Source of the DNA: Nomia melanderi
Lineage: Eukaryota; Arthropoda; Insecta; Hymenoptera; Halictidae
Reading direction: 5' to 3'
DNA length: 64,000 bases
Assembly: GCF_051020985.1 (NCBI RefSeq)
Contig: NW_027475168.1
Location: forward strand, 248,001 to 312,000
The notes under the pieces were generated by a model. That model ran no database searches. It worked only from the letters and a program-made list of their open reading frames with translations, and was not told the DNA's origin. The translations under genes were made by a program, and so were the position numbers. Below, one piece after another: positions 24,601-39,099 of the stretch. Within the stretch, counting starts at the first letter, position 1. Each line of letters starts with the position of its first letter.

Positions 24601-26497
24601 GGAACGACCTCGGATCAACAGGGGCCGAGAAAACCGACGACACATGGGGCCGGACACCTAGGGTCAGGGGAAAATCCAATATATATCTGGTGATATCTCG
24701 GGTGCTATTAGAGATAGCGCAATAAACCAAAGTGAATTATCTGCAGCAGGCCCTGGCGCATGAATCTGTGCAGCGGGAACGACCTCGGATCACCAGGGTC
24801 CGAGAAAACCACAGTCTTATGGGGCCGGACACTCAGGGTCGGTGAAAAATCCAATATATATCTGGTGATATCTCGGGTGCTATTCGAGATAGCGCAATAA
24901 ATCAAAGTGCATTGTCTGTAGGAGGCACTGGCGAATGAATCCGTGCAGCAGGAACGACCTCGGACCACGAGGGGCCGAGAAAACCACCGTCTCATGGGTC
25001 CGGACACTCAGGGTCAGGGGAAAATCCAATATATATCTGGTGATTTCTCAGGTGCTATTAGAGATAGCGCAATAAACCAAAGTGAATTATCTGCAGCAGG
25101 CCCTGGCGCATGAATCTGTGCAGCGGGAACGACCTCGGATCACCAGGGTCCGAGAAAACCACCGTCTTATGGGGCCGGACACTCATGGTCGGTGCAAAAT
25201 CCAATATATATCTGGTGATATCTCGGGTGCTATTACAGATAGCGCAATAAACCAAAGTGAATTATCTGCAGGAGGCCCTGGCGCATGCATCGGTGCAGCG
25301 GGAACGACCTCGGACCACCAGGGGCCAAGAAAACCACCGTCTCATGGGGCCGGACACTCAGGGTCAGGGAAAAATCCAATATATATCTGGTGATATGTCG
25401 GGTGCTATTAGAGGTAGCGAAATAAATCAAAGTGCTTTCTCTGTAGGAGGCCCTGGCGCATGAATCTCTGCAGCGGGAACGACCTCGGACCAGCAGGGGC
25501 CGAGAAAACTACCGCCTCATGGGGCCGGACTGTCAGGGTCAGGGAAAAATCCAATATATATCTGGTGATATCTCGGGTGCTATTAGAGATAGCGCAATAA
25601 ACCAAAGTGAATTATCTATAGGAGGCCTTGGCGCATGAATCTGTGCAGCGGGAACGACCTCGGACCACCAGGGGCCGAGAAAACCACCGTCTCATGGGGC
25701 CGGACACTCAGGGTCAGAGGAAAATCCAATATATATCTGGTGAAATCACGGGTGCTATTAGAGATAGCGCAATAAACCAAAGTGAATTATTTGCAGGAGG
25801 CCCTGGCGCATGCATCTGTGCAGCGGGAACGACCTCGGCCACCAGGGGACGAGAAAACCACCATCTCATGGGGCCGGACACTCAGGGTCAGGGAAAAATC
25901 CAATATATATCTGGTGATATCTCGGGTGCTATTAGAGATAGCGCAATAAACCAAAGTGAATTATCTGCAGGAGACCCTGGCGCATGAATCTGTGCAGAGG
26001 GAACGACCTCGGATCACCAGGGTCCGAGAAAACCACCGTCTCATGGGGCCGGACACTCAGGGTCGGGGAAAAATCCAATATATATCTGGTGATATATCGG
26101 GTGCTATTACAGATAGCGCAATAAATCAAAGTGCATTGTCTGCAGGAGGCCCTTGCGAATGAATCTGTGCAGCGGGAACGACCTCGGATCAACAGGGGCC
26201 GAGAAAACCGACGACACATGGGGCCGGACACTCAGGGTCAGGGGAAAATCCAATATATATCTGGTGATATCTCGGGTGCTATTAGAGATAGCGCAATAAA
26301 CCAAAGTGAATTATCTGCTGCAGGCCCTGGCGCATGAATCTGTGCAGCGGGAACGACCTCGGATCACCAGGGTCCGAGAAAACCACAGTCTCATGGGGCC
26401 GGACACTCAGGGTCGGGGAAAAATCCAATATATATCTGGTGATATCTCGGGTGCTATTGGAGATAGCGCAATAAATCAAAGTGCATTGTCTGTAGGA

Positions 26498-26610
26498 GGC
26501 ACTGGCGAATGAATCCGTGCAGCAGGAACGACCTCGGACCACCAGTGGCCGAGAAAATTACAGATATTCGGATTCCGTCACCCAAGGTCATGTAAAAAGC
26601 CAGCATATAT
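26498..26610 (+). repeat. Divergent monomer form
   Basis: Carries gaatccgtgcagcagg, accagtggccgag, ttcggattccg and gtaaaaagccagc. The nearby monomer at 24924 has the same left half but a canonical right half. Confidence 0.85.
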
Positions 26611-29529
26611 CTGGTGATATCTCGGGTGCTATTACAGTTAGCGCAATAAACCAAAGTGCATTGTCTGTAGGATGCCCTGGCGCATGAATCTGGGCAGCGG
26701 GAACGACCTCGGACCACGAGGGGCCGAGAAAACCACCGTCTCATGGGTCCGGACACTCAGGGTCAGGGGAAAATCCAATATATATCTGGTGATTTCTCAG
26801 GTGCTATTAGAGATAGCGCAATAAACCAAAGTGAATTATCTGCAGCAGGCCCTGTCGCATGAATCTGTGCAGCGGGAACGACCTCGGATCACCAGGGTCC
26901 GAGAAAACCACCGTCTTATGGGGCCGGACACTCATGGTCGGGGCAAAATCCAATATATATCTGGTGATATCTCGGGTGCTATTACAGATAGCGCAATAAA
27001 CCAAAGTGAATTATCTGCAGGAGGCCCTGGCGCATGAATCTGTGCAGCGGGAAAGACCACGTACCACCAGGGGCCGAGAAAACCACCGTCTCATGGGGCC
27101 GGACACTCAGGGTCAGGGAAAAATCCATTATATATCTGGTGATATCTCGGGTGCTATTACAGATAGCGCAATAAATCATAGTGCTTTGTCTGTAGGAGGC
27201 CCTGTCGCATGAATCTGGCAGCGGGAACGACCTCGGACCACCAGGGGCCCAGAAAACCACCGTCTCATGGGGCCGGACACTCAGGGCCAGGGGAAAATCC
27301 AATATATATCTGTTGATATCTCGGGTGCTATTAGAGATAGCGCAATAAACCAAAGTGAATTATCTGCAGGAGGCCCTGGCGGATTCATCTGTGCAGCGGG
27401 AACGACCTCGGACCACCAGGGGCCAAGAAAACCACCGTCTCATGGGGCCGGACACTCAGGGTCAGGGAAAAATCCAATATATATCTGGTGATATTTCAGG
27501 TGCTATTAGAGATAGCGCAATAAACCAAAGTGAATTATCTGCAGGAGGCCCTGGCGCATGAATCTGTGCAGCGGGAACGACCTCGGACCACCAGGGGCCG
27601 AGGAAACCACCGTCTCATGGGGCCGGACACTCAGGGTCAGGGAAAAATCCAATATATATCTGGTGATATGTCGGGTGCTATTAGAGATAGCGCTATAAAC
27701 CAAAGTGAATTATCTGCAGGAGGCCCTGGCGCATGCATCTGTGCAGCGGGAACGACCTCGGACCACCAGGGGCCAAGAAAACCACCGTCTCATGGGGCCG
27801 GACACTCAGGGTCAGGGAAAAATCCAATATATATCTGGTGATATGTCGGGTGCTATTAGAGGTAGCGAAATAAATCAAAGTGCTTTCTCTGTAGGAGGCC
27901 CTGGCGCATGAATCTCTGCAGCGGGAACGACCTCGGACCAGCAGGGGCCGAGAAAACTACCGCCTCATGGGGCCGGACTGTCAGGGTCAGGGAAAAATCC
28001 AATATATATCTGGTGATATCTCGGGTGCTATTAGAGATAGCGCAATAAACCAAAGTGAATTATCTATAGGAGGCCCTGGCGCACGAATCTGTTCAGCGGG
28101 AACGACCTCGGACCACCAGGAGCCGAGAAAACCACCGTCTCATGGGGCCGGACACTCAGGGTCAGGGAAAAATCAAATATATATCTGGAGATATCTCTGG
28201 TGCTATTACAGATAGCTCAATAAATCAAAGTGCATTATCTGCAGATGGCCCTGTCGCATGCATCTGTGCAGCGGGAACGACCTCCGACCACCAGGGGCAG
28301 AGTAAACCACCGTCTCATGGGGCCGGAAACTCAGGGTCAGGGAAAAATCAAATATATATCTGGTGATATCTCGGGTGCTATTACAGATAGCGCAATAAAT
28401 CAAAGTGCATTGTCTGTAGGAGGCCCAGGCGAATGAATCTGGGCAGCGGGAACGACCTCGGACCACCAGGGGCCGAGAAAAACACCGTCTCATGGGGCCG
28501 GACACTCAGGGTCGGGGAAAAATCCATTATATATCTGGTGATATCTCGGGTGCTATTACAGATAGCGCAATAAATCAAAGTGCTTTGTCTGTAGGAGGCC
28601 CCGTCGCATGAATCTGGGCAGCGGGAACGACCTCGGACCACCAGGGGCCGAGAAAACCACCGTCTCATGGAGCCGGACACTCAGGGTCAGGGGAAAATCC
28701 AATATATATCTGGTGAAATCACGGGTGCTATTAGAGATAGCGCAATAAACCAAAGTGAATTATTTGCAGGAGGCCCTGGCGCATGCATCTGTGCAGCGGG
28801 AACGACCTCGGATCAACAGGGGCCGAGAAAACCACCGACACATGGGGCCGGACACTCAGGGTCAGGGAAAAATCCAATATATATCTGGTGATATTTCGGG
28901 TGCTATTAGAGATAGCGCAATAAACCAAAGTGAATTATCCGCGGGAGGCCATGGCGCATGAATCTGTGCAGCGGGAACGACCTCGGACCACCAGGGGCCG
29001 AGAAAACCACAGTCTCATGGGGCCGTACACTCAGGGTCAGGGGAAAATTCAATATATATCTGGTGATATCTCGGGTGCTATTACAGATAGGGCAATAAAT
29101 CAAAGTGCATTCTCTGTTGGAGGCTCTGTCGCATGAATCTGTGCAGCGGGAACGACCTCGGACGACCAGGGGCCGAGAAAACCACCGTCTCATGGAGCCG
29201 GACACTCAGGGTCACGGGAAAAACCAATATATATCTGGTGATATCTCGGGTGCTATTAGAGATAGCGCAATAAACCGAACTGAATTATCTACAGGTGGCG
29301 TTGGCGCATGCATCTGTGCAGCGGGAACGACCTCCGACCACCAGGGGCCGAGTAAACCACCGTCTCATGGGGCCGGAAACTCAGGGTCAGGGAAAAATCA
29401 AATATATGTCTGGTGATATCTCGGGAGCTATTACAGACAGCGCAATAAATCAAAGTGTATTGTCTGTAGGAGGCCCAGGCGAATGAATCTGGGCAGCGGG
29501 AACGACCTCGGACCACCAGGGGCCGAGAA

Positions 29530-29584
29530 AATTACAGATATTCGGAATCCGTCACCCAAGGTCATGTAAAAATCCAGCATATAT
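29530..29584 (+). repeat. Divergent right half on a canonical left half
   Basis: The left half is the ordinary gcgaatgaatctgggcagc form with gcgggaacgacc. The divergent 36-bp block follows directly after the dyad box. It is the reciprocal of the left-half chimeras at 952, 5502, 24924, 36994 and 39792. Confidence 0.8.
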
Positions 29585-30210
29585 CTGGTGATATCTCGGG
29601 TGCTATTACAGATAGCGCAATAAATCAAAGCGCATTGTCTGTAGGAGGCCCTGACGCATGAATCTGTGCAACGGGAGCGACCTCGGACCACCAGGGGCCG
29701 AGAAAACCACCGTCTCATGGAGCCGGACACTCAGGGTCACGGGAAAATCCAATATATATCTGGTGATATCTCGGGTGCTATTAGAGATAGCGCAATATAC
29801 CAAAGTGAATTATCTGCAGGTGGCCCTGGCGCATGCATCTGTGCAGCGGGAACGACCTCCGACCACCAGGGGCCGAGTAAACCACCGTCTCATGGGGCCG
29901 GAAACACAGGGTCAGGGAAAAATCAAATATATATCTGGTGATATCTCGGGTGCTATTACAAATAGCGCAATAAATCAAAGTGCATTGTCTGTAGGAGGCC
30001 CAGGCGAATGAATCTGGGCAGCGGGAACGACCTCGGACCACCAGGGGCCGAGAAAAACACCGTCTCATGGGGCCGGACATTAAGGGTCAGGGGAAAATCC
30101 AATATATATCTGGTGATATCTCGGGTGCTATTACAGATAGCGCAATAAATCAAAGTGCATTGTCTGCAGGAGGCCCTGGCGCATGAATCTGGGCAGCGGG
30201 AACGACCTAG

Positions 30211-32134
30211 GACCACCAGGGGACGAGAAAACCACCATCTCATGGGGCCGGACACTCAGGGTCAGTGAAAAATCAAATATATATCTGGTGATATCTCGGG
30301 TGCTATTACAGATAGCGCAATAAATCAAAGTGCATTGTCTGCAGGAGGCCCTTGCGAATGAATCTGTGCAGCGGGAACGACCTCGGATCACCAGGGGCCG
30401 AGAAAACCACCGACACATGGGGCCGGAAACTCAGGGTCAGGGAAAAATCAAATATATATCTGGTGATATCTCGGGTGCTATTACAGTGAGCGCAATAAAT
30501 CTAAGTGCATTCTCTGTAGGAGGCCCAGGCGAATGAATCAGGCCAGCGGGAACCACCTCGGACCACCAGGGGCCAAGAAAACCACCGTCACATGGGTCCG
30601 GACACTCAGGGTCAGGGGAAAATCCAATATATATCTGGTGATATCTCGGGTACTATTACAGATAGCGCAATAAATCAAAGTGCATTGTCTGTAGGAGGCC
30701 ATGGCGCATGAATCTGTGCAGCTCGAACGACCTCGGACCACCAGGGGCCCAGAAAACCACCGTCACATGGGGCCGGACACTCAGGGTCAGGGGAAAATCC
30801 AATATATATCTGGTGATATCTCGGGTGCTATTAGAGATAGCGCAATAAACCAAAGTGAATTATCTGCAGGAGGCCATGGCGCATGAATCTGTGCAGCGGC
30901 AACGACCTCGGACCACCACGGGCCGAGAAAACCACCGTCTCATGGGGCCGGCACTCAGGGCCAGGGAATAATCCAATGTATATCTGGTGATATCTCGGGT
31001 GCTATTACAGATAGCGCAATAAATCAAAGTGCATTGTTTGTAGGAGGCCCTGGCGCAGGAATCTGGGCAGCGGGAACGACATCGGACCACCAGGGGCCGA
31101 GAAAACCACAGTCTCATGGGGCCGGATACTCAGGGTCAGGGGAAAATCCAATATATATCTGCTGATATCTCGGGTGCTATTAGAGATAGCGCAATAAACC
31201 AAAGTGCATGGTCTGTAGGAGACCCTGGCGCATGGATCTGGGCAGCGGGAACGACCTCGGACCACCAGGGGCCGAGAAAACCACCGTCGCATGGGTCCGG
31301 ACACTCAGGGTCAGGGGAAAATCCAATATATATCTGGTGATATCTCGGGTGCTATTACAGATAGCGCCATAAACCAAAGTGCACTGTCTGTTGGAGGCCC
31401 TGGCGCATGAGTCTGGGCAGCGGGAACGACCTCGGACCACCAGGGGCCGAGAAAACCACCGTCTCATGGGTCCGGACACTCAGGGTCAGGGGAAAATCCA
31501 ATATATATATGGTGATATCTCGGGTGCTATTACAGATAGCGCAATAAATCAAAGTGCATTGTCTGTAGGATGCCCAGGCGAAAGAATCTGGCCAGGGGGA
31601 ACGACCTCCGCCCACCAGGGGCCGAGTAAACCACCGTCTCATGGGGCCGGACACTCAGGGTCAGGGAAAAATCCAATATATATCTGGTGATATCTCGGGT
31701 GCTATTACAGATAGCGCAATAAATCAATGTGCATTGTCTGTAGGAGGCCCTGGCGCATGAATCTGTGCAGCTCGAAAGACCTCGGACCACCAGGGGCCCA
31801 GAAAACCACCGTCACATGGGGCCGGACACTCAGGGTCAGGGGAAATTCCAATATATATCTGGTGATATCTCGGGTGCTATTAGAGATAGCGCAATAAACC
31901 AAAGTGAATTATCTGCAGGAGGCCATGGCGCATGAATCTGTGCAGCGGGAACGACCTCGGACCACCACGGGCCGAGAAAACCACCGTCTCATGGGGCCGG
32001 ACACTCAGCGTCAGGGAATAATCCAATGTATATCTGCTGATATCTCGGGTGCTATTAGAGATAGCGCAATAAACCAAAGTGCATGGTCTGTAGGAGACCC
32101 TGGCGCATGGATCTGTGCAGCTCGAAAGACCTCG
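30211..32134 (+). repeat. 1,924-bp tandem duplication, copy 1
   Basis: Eleven monomers (11 x 175 minus 1) followed directly by an apparently identical copy. The missing base is in ggccggcactcagg near 30949. Every translated frame I compared between the two copies was identical, so this is the youngest large duplication in the window. The left boundary is at gaccaccaggggacgag, within the dyad box. Confidence 0.93.
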
Positions 32135-34058
32135 GACCACCAGGGGACGAGAAAACCACCATCTCATGGGGCCGGACACTCAGGGTCAGTGAAAAATCAA
32201 ATATATATCTGGTGATATCTCGGGTGCTATTACAGATAGCGCAATAAATCAAAGTGCATTGTCTGCAGGAGGCCCTTGCGAATGAATCTGTGCAGCGGGA
32301 ACGACCTCGGATCACCAGGGGCCGAGAAAACCACCGACACATGGGGCCGGAAACTCAGGGTCAGGGAAAAATCAAATATATATCTGGTGATATCTCGGGT
32401 GCTATTACAGTGAGCGCAATAAATCTAAGTGCATTCTCTGTAGGAGGCCCAGGCGAATGAATCAGGCCAGCGGGAACCACCTCGGACCACCAGGGGCCAA
32501 GAAAACCACCGTCACATGGGTCCGGACACTCAGGGTCAGGGGAAAATCCAATATATATCTGGTGATATCTCGGGTACTATTACAGATAGCGCAATAAATC
32601 AAAGTGCATTGTCTGTAGGAGGCCATGGCGCATGAATCTGTGCAGCTCGAACGACCTCGGACCACCAGGGGCCCAGAAAACCACCGTCACATGGGGCCGG
32701 ACACTCAGGGTCAGGGGAAAATCCAATATATATCTGGTGATATCTCGGGTGCTATTAGAGATAGCGCAATAAACCAAAGTGAATTATCTGCAGGAGGCCA
32801 TGGCGCATGAATCTGTGCAGCGGCAACGACCTCGGACCACCACGGGCCGAGAAAACCACCGTCTCATGGGGCCGGCACTCAGGGCCAGGGAATAATCCAA
32901 TGTATATCTGGTGATATCTCGGGTGCTATTACAGATAGCGCAATAAATCAAAGTGCATTGTTTGTAGGAGGCCCTGGCGCAGGAATCTGGGCAGCGGGAA
33001 CGACATCGGACCACCAGGGGCCGAGAAAACCACAGTCTCATGGGGCCGGATACTCAGGGTCAGGGGAAAATCCAATATATATCTGCTGATATCTCGGGTG
33101 CTATTAGAGATAGCGCAATAAACCAAAGTGCATGGTCTGTAGGAGACCCTGGCGCATGGATCTGGGCAGCGGGAACGACCTCGGACCACCAGGGGCCGAG
33201 AAAACCACCGTCGCATGGGTCCGGACACTCAGGGTCAGGGGAAAATCCAATATATATCTGGTGATATCTCGGGTGCTATTACAGATAGCGCCATAAACCA
33301 AAGTGCACTGTCTGTTGGAGGCCCTGGCGCATGAGTCTGGGCAGCGGGAACGACCTCGGACCACCAGGGGCCGAGAAAACCACCGTCTCATGGGTCCGGA
33401 CACTCAGGGTCAGGGGAAAATCCAATATATATATGGTGATATCTCGGGTGCTATTACAGATAGCGCAATAAATCAAAGTGCATTGTCTGTAGGATGCCCA
33501 GGCGAAAGAATCTGGCCAGGGGGAACGACCTCCGCCCACCAGGGGCCGAGTAAACCACCGTCTCATGGGGCCGGACACTCAGGGTCAGGGAAAAATCCAA
33601 TATATATCTGGTGATATCTCGGGTGCTATTACAGATAGCGCAATAAATCAATGTGCATTGTCTGTAGGAGGCCCTGGCGCATGAATCTGTGCAGCTCGAA
33701 AGACCTCGGACCACCAGGGGCCCAGAAAACCACCGTCACATGGGGCCGGACACTCAGGGTCAGGGGAAATTCCAATATATATCTGGTGATATCTCGGGTG
33801 CTATTAGAGATAGCGCAATAAACCAAAGTGAATTATCTGCAGGAGGCCATGGCGCATGAATCTGTGCAGCGGGAACGACCTCGGACCACCACGGGCCGAG
33901 AAAACCACCGTCTCATGGGGCCGGACACTCAGCGTCAGGGAATAATCCAATGTATATCTGCTGATATCTCGGGTGCTATTAGAGATAGCGCAATAAACCA
34001 AAGTGCATGGTCTGTAGGAGACCCTGGCGCATGGATCTGTGCAGCTCGAAAGACCTCG
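32135..34058 (+). repeat. 1,924-bp tandem duplication, copy 2
   Basis: Second copy, including the same ggccggcactcagg deletion near 32873. It leaves the duplication at ctcggaccaccagggg, after which cccagaaaacc replaces the acgagaaaacc found at the copy 1 to copy 2 join. Both ends of the duplicated unit therefore lie in the dyad box, as expected from unequal crossing-over there. Confidence 0.93.
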
Positions 34059-34677
34059 GACCACCAGGGGCCCAGAAAACCACCGTCACATGGGGCCGGA
34101 CACTCAGGGTCAGGGGAAATTCCAATATATATCTGGTGATATCTCGGGTGCTATTAGAGATAGCGCAATAAACCAAAGTGAGTTATCTGAAGGAGGCCCT
34201 GGCGCATGCATCTGTGCAACGGGAACGACCTCCGACCACCAGGGGCCGAGTAAACCACCGTCTCATGGGGCCGGAAACTCAGGGTCAGGGATAAATCAAA
34301 TATATATCTGGTGATATCTCGGGTGCTATTACAGATAGCGCAATAAATCAAAGTGCATTGTTTGTAGGAGGCCCAGGCGAATGAATCTGGGCAGCGGGAA
34401 CGACCTCGGACCACCAGGGGCCGAGAAAAACACCGTCTCATGGGGCCGGACATTAAGGGTCAGGGGAAAATCCAATATATATCTGGTGATATCTCGGGTG
34501 CTATTACAGATAGCGCAATAAACCAAAGTGCATTGTCTGTAGGAGGCCCTGGCGCATGAATCTGTGCAGCTGGAACGACCTCGGACCACCAGGGGCCGAG
34601 AAATCCACAGTCTCATGGGGCCGGACACTCAGGGTCAGGGAAAAATCCAATATATATCTGGTGATATTTCGGGTGCT

Positions 34678-35377
34678 ATTAGAGATAGCGCAATGAACCA
34701 AAGTGAATTATTTGCAGGTGGCCCTGGCGCATGCATCTGTGCAGCGGGAACGACCTCGGATCAACAGGGGCCGAGAAAACCACCGACACATGGGGCCGGA
34801 CACTCAGGGTCAGGGGAAAATCCAATATATATCTGGTGAAATCACGGGTGCTATTAGAGATAGCGCAATAAACCAAAGTGAATTATTTGCAGGAGGCCCT
34901 GGCGCATGCATCTGTGCAGCGGGAACGACCTCGGATCAACAGGGGCCGAGAAAACCACCGACACATGGGGCCGGACACTCAGGGTCAGGGAAAAATCCAA
35001 TATATATCTGGTGATATTTCGGGTGCTATTAGAGATAGCGCAATAAACCAAAGTGAATTATCCGCGGGAGGCCCTGGCGCATGCATCTGTGCAGCGGGAA
35101 CGACCTCGGATCAACAGGGGCGGAGAAAACCACCGACACATGGGGCCGGACACTCAGGGTCAGGGAAAAATCCAATATATATCTGGTGATATTTCGGGTG
35201 CTATTAGAGATAGCGCAATAAACCAAAGTGAATTATTTGCAGGTGGCCCTGGCGCATGCATCTGTGCAGCGGGAACGACCTCGGATCTCCAGGGGCCGAG
35301 AAAACCACCGACACATGGTGCCGGACACTCAGGGTCAGGGAAAAATCCAATATATATCTGGTGATATCTCGGGTGCT
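34678..35377 (+). repeat. Run of four near-identical monomers
   Basis: Successive monomers share gcgcatgcatctgtg, and most share gatcaacagg and ccaccgacacatgg. They differ at few sites (ccgcgggagg in one, ggggcggag in another, gatctccagg in the last). The form is a local amplification; related monomers occur at about 36452-36800 and 39425-39600. Confidence 0.7.
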
Positions 35378-35943
35378 ATTAGAGATAGCGCAATAAACCA
35401 AAGTGAATTGTCTGTAGGAGGCCCTGGCGCATGAATCTGGGCAGCGGGAACGACCTCGGACCACCAGGGGCCGAGAAAACCACAGTCTCATGGGGCCGGA
35501 CACTCAGGGTCAGGGAAAAAGCCAATATATATCTGGCGATATCTCGGGTGCTATTACAGTGAGCGCAATAAATCAAAGTGCATTGTCTGTAGGAGGCCCA
35601 GGCGAATGAATCAGGCCAGCGGGAACCACCTCGGACCATCAGGGGCCAAGAAAACCACCGTCTCATGGGGCCGGACACTCAGGGTTAGGGGAAAATCCAA
35701 TATATATCTTGTGATATCTCGGGTGCTATTAGAGATAGCGCAATAAACCAAAGTGAATTATCTGCAGAGGCCCTGGCGCATGCACCTGTGCAGCGGGAAC
35801 GACCTCCGACCACCAGGGGCCGAGTAAACCAACGTCTCATTTGGCCGGACACTCAGGGTCAGGGAAAAATCCAATATATATCTGGTGATATCTCGGGTGC
35901 TATTACAGATAGCGCAATAAATCAAAGTGCATTGTATGTAGGA

Positions 35944-36054
35944 GGCACTGGCGAATGAATCAGTGCCGCAGGTACAACCTCGGACCACCAGTGGCCGAGA
36001 AAATTACAGATATTCGGAATCCGTCACCCAAGGTCATGTAAAAATCCAGGATAT
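35944..36054 (+). repeat. Divergent monomer form
   Basis: Version with gaatcagtgccgcagg, tacaacctcgg and accagtggccgag, ending in ccaggatatatc. Confidence 0.85.
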
Positions 36055-36077
36055 ATCTGGTGATATCTCGGGTGCTA

Positions 36078-37960
36078 TTAGAGATAGCGCAATAAATCAA
36101 AGTGCATTGTCTGTAGGAGGCCCTGGCGCATGAATCTGGGCAGCGGGAACGACCTCGGACCACCAGGGGACGAGAAAACCACCATCTCATGGGACCGGAC
36201 ACTCAGGGTCAGTGAAAAATCAAATATATATCTGGTGATATCTCGGGTGCTATTACAGATAGCGCAATAAACCAAAGTGCATTATCTGCAGGAGGCCCTG
36301 GCGCATGAATCTGTGCAGCTGGAACGACCTCGGACCACCAGGGGCCGAGAAATCCACAGTCTCATGGGGCCGGACACTCAGGGTCAGGGGAACATCCAAT
36401 ATATATCTGGTGATATTTCGGGTGCTATTAGAGATAGCGCAATAAACCAAAGTGAATTATCCGCGGGAGGCCATGGCGCATGCATCTGTGCAGCGGGAAC
36501 GACCTCGGATCAACAGGGGCCGAGAAAACCACCGACACATGGGGCCGGACACTCAGGGTCAGGGAAAAATCCAATATATATCTGGTGATATTTCGGGTGC
36601 TATTAGAGATAGCGCAATAAACCAAAGTGAATTATCCGCGGGAGGCCATGGCGCATGAATCTGTGCAGCGGGAACGACCTCGGATCAACAGGGGCCGAGA
36701 AAACCACCGACACATGGGGCCGGACACTCAGGGTCAAGGAAAAATCCAATATATATCTGGTGATATTTCGGGTGCTATTAGAGATAGCGCAATAAACCAA
36801 AGTGAATTATCCGCGGGAGGCCCTGGCGCATGAATCTGTGCAGCGGGAACGACCTCGGACCTCCAGGGGCCGAGAAAACCACAGTCTCATGGGGCCGTAC
36901 ACTCAGGGTCAGGGGAAAATTCAATATATATCTGGTGATATCTCGGGTTCTATTAGAGATAGCGCAATAAATCAAAGTGCATTGTCTGTAGGAGGCACTG
37001 GCGAATGAATCTGTGCCGCAGGAACGACCTCGGACCACCAGTGGCCGAGAAAACCACCGTCTCATGCCGCCGGACACTCAGGGTCAGGGGAAAATCAAAT
37101 ATATATCTGGTGATATCTCGGGTGCTATTAGAGATAGCGCAATAAATCAAAGTGCATTGTCTGTAGGAGGCCCTGGCGCATGAATCTGGGCAGCGGGAAC
37201 GACATCGGACCACCAGGGGCCGAGAAAACCACAGTCTCATGGGGCCGGATACTCAGGGTCAGGGGAAAATCCAATATATATCTGGTGATATCTCGGGTGC
37301 TATTACAGATAGTGCAATAAATCAAAGTGCATTGTCTGTAGGAGGCCTTTGCGAATGAATCTGTGCAGCGGGAACGACCTCGGATCTCCAGGGGCCGAGA
37401 AAACCACCGACACATGGTGCCGGACACTCAGGGTCAGGGAAAAATCCAATATATATCTGGTGATATCTCGGGTGCTATTACAGATAGCGCAATAAATCAA
37501 AGTGCATTGTCTGTAGGAGGCCCTGGCGCATGAATCTGGGCAGCGGGAACGACCTCGGACCACCAGGGGCCGAGAAAACCACAGTCTCATGGGGCCGGAT
37601 ACTCAGGGTCAGGGGAAAATCCAATATATATCTGCTGATATCTCGGGTGCTATTAGAGATAGCGCAATAAACCAAAGTGCATGGTCTGTAGGAGACCCTG
37701 GCGCATGGATCTGGCCGGCGGGAACGACCTCGGACCACCAGGGGCCGAGAAAACCACAGTCACATGGGGCCGGACACTCAGGGTGAGGGGCAAATCCAAT
37801 ATATATCTGGTGATATCTCGGGTGCTATTAGAGATAGCGAAATAAATCAAAGTGCATTGTCTGCAGGAGGCCCTGGCGCATGAATCTATGCAGCGGGATC
37901 GACCTCGGACCACCAGGGGCCGAGAAAATCACCGTCTCATGAGGCCGGACTGTCAGGGTC
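36078..37960 (+). repeat. 1.9-kb duplicated block, copy 1 of 39051-40760
   Basis: The offset is 2,973 bp at the left (36078 to 39051) and 2,798 bp from about 36778 on, because copy 2 lacks one whole 175-bp monomer of the ccgcggg type. Shared markers are catgggaccggacac, gaaatccacag, gtctcatgccgccgg and gatctggccggcggg. It shows gain or loss of single monomers inside an otherwise preserved block. Confidence 0.82.
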
Positions 37961-38496
37961 AGGGAAAAATGAAATATATATCTGGTGATATCTCGGGTGC
38001 TATTACAGATAGCGCAATAAATCAAAGTGCATTGTCTGCAGGAGGCCCTAGCGCATGAACCTGTGCAGCGGAAACGACCTCGGACCACCAGGGGACGAGA
38101 ATACTGCAGACTCATGGTGCCGGACACTCAGGGACAGGGAAAAATCCAATATACATCTGGTGATATCTCGGGTGCTATTACAGATAGCGCAATAAATCAA
38201 AGTGAATTATCTGCAGGAGACCCTGGCGTATGAATCTGTGCAGCGGGATCGACCTCGGACCACCAGGGGCCGAGAAAATCACCGTCTCGTGGGGCGGGAC
38301 TGTCAGGGTCAGGGAAAAATCCAATATATATCTGGTGATATCTCGGGTGCTATTAGAGATAGCGTAATAAACCAAAGTGCATTGTCTGCAGGAGGCCCTG
38401 GCGCATGAATCTGTGCAGCGGGAACAACCTGGGACCACCAGGGGCCGAGAAAACTACCGTCTCATGGGGCCGGACACTCAGGGTCAGGAAAAAATC

Positions 38497-39099
38497 CAAT
38501 ATATATCTGGTGATATCTCGGGTGCTATTAGAGATAGCGCAATAAACCAAAGTGCATTGTCTGCAGGAGGCCCTGGCGCATGAATCTATGCAGCGGGAAC
38601 GACCTCGGACCACCAGGGGCCGAGAAAACCAGTCTCATGTGGTCGGACACTGAGGGTCAGGGAAAAATCCAATATAAATCTGGTGATATCTCGGGTGCAA
38701 TTACAGATAGCGCAATAAATAAAAGTGCATTGCCTGTAGGAGGCACTGGCGCATGAATCTGTGCAGCGGGATCGACCTAGGACCACCAGGGGCCGAGAAA
38801 ATCACTGTCTCATGGGGTCGGACCCTCAGGGTCTGGGAAAAATCCAATATATATCCGGTGATATCTCGGGTGCTATTACAGATAGCGCAATAAATCAAAG
38901 TGCATTGTCTGTAGGAGGCCCTGGCGCATGAATCTATGCAGCGGGAATTACCTCGGACCACCAGGGGCCGAAAAAACCGCAGTCTCATGGGGCCGGACAC
39001 TCATGGTCAGGGTAAAATCCAATATATATCTGGTGATATCTCGGGTGCTATTACAGATAGCGCAATAAATCAAAGTGCATTGTCTGTAGGAGGCCCTGG
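38497..39099 (+). repeat. 0.6-kb block repeated at 41120-41722 and partly at 46541-46890
   Basis: Offset 2,623 bp to the second copy; the third is 8,044 bp away. All three share the 2-bp deletion gaaaaccagtctcatg (38626, 41249, 46671), tgcaattacag and gacctaggaccacc. The third copy extends farther left, to about 46209 (matching 38165). Confidence 0.8.

Larger units (their letters stand above)
16951..30210 (+). repeat. Array zone rich in the aaaccaaagtgaattatctg form
   Basis: Monomers with aaaccaaagtgaattatctgc are frequent here and are interspersed, without strict alternation, with the aaatcaaagtgcattgtctg form. Other local markers are gcgcatgcatctgtg, gcgaatgaatctgggcagc and gaccaccaggggccgagtaa. 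Shorter duplicated segments lie within it, for example about 19990-20360 with 22264-22634 (offset 2,274), 24358-24730 with 25932-26304 (offset 1,574), and 25257-25605 with 27705-28053 (offset 2,448). No gene is present. Confidence 0.7.
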
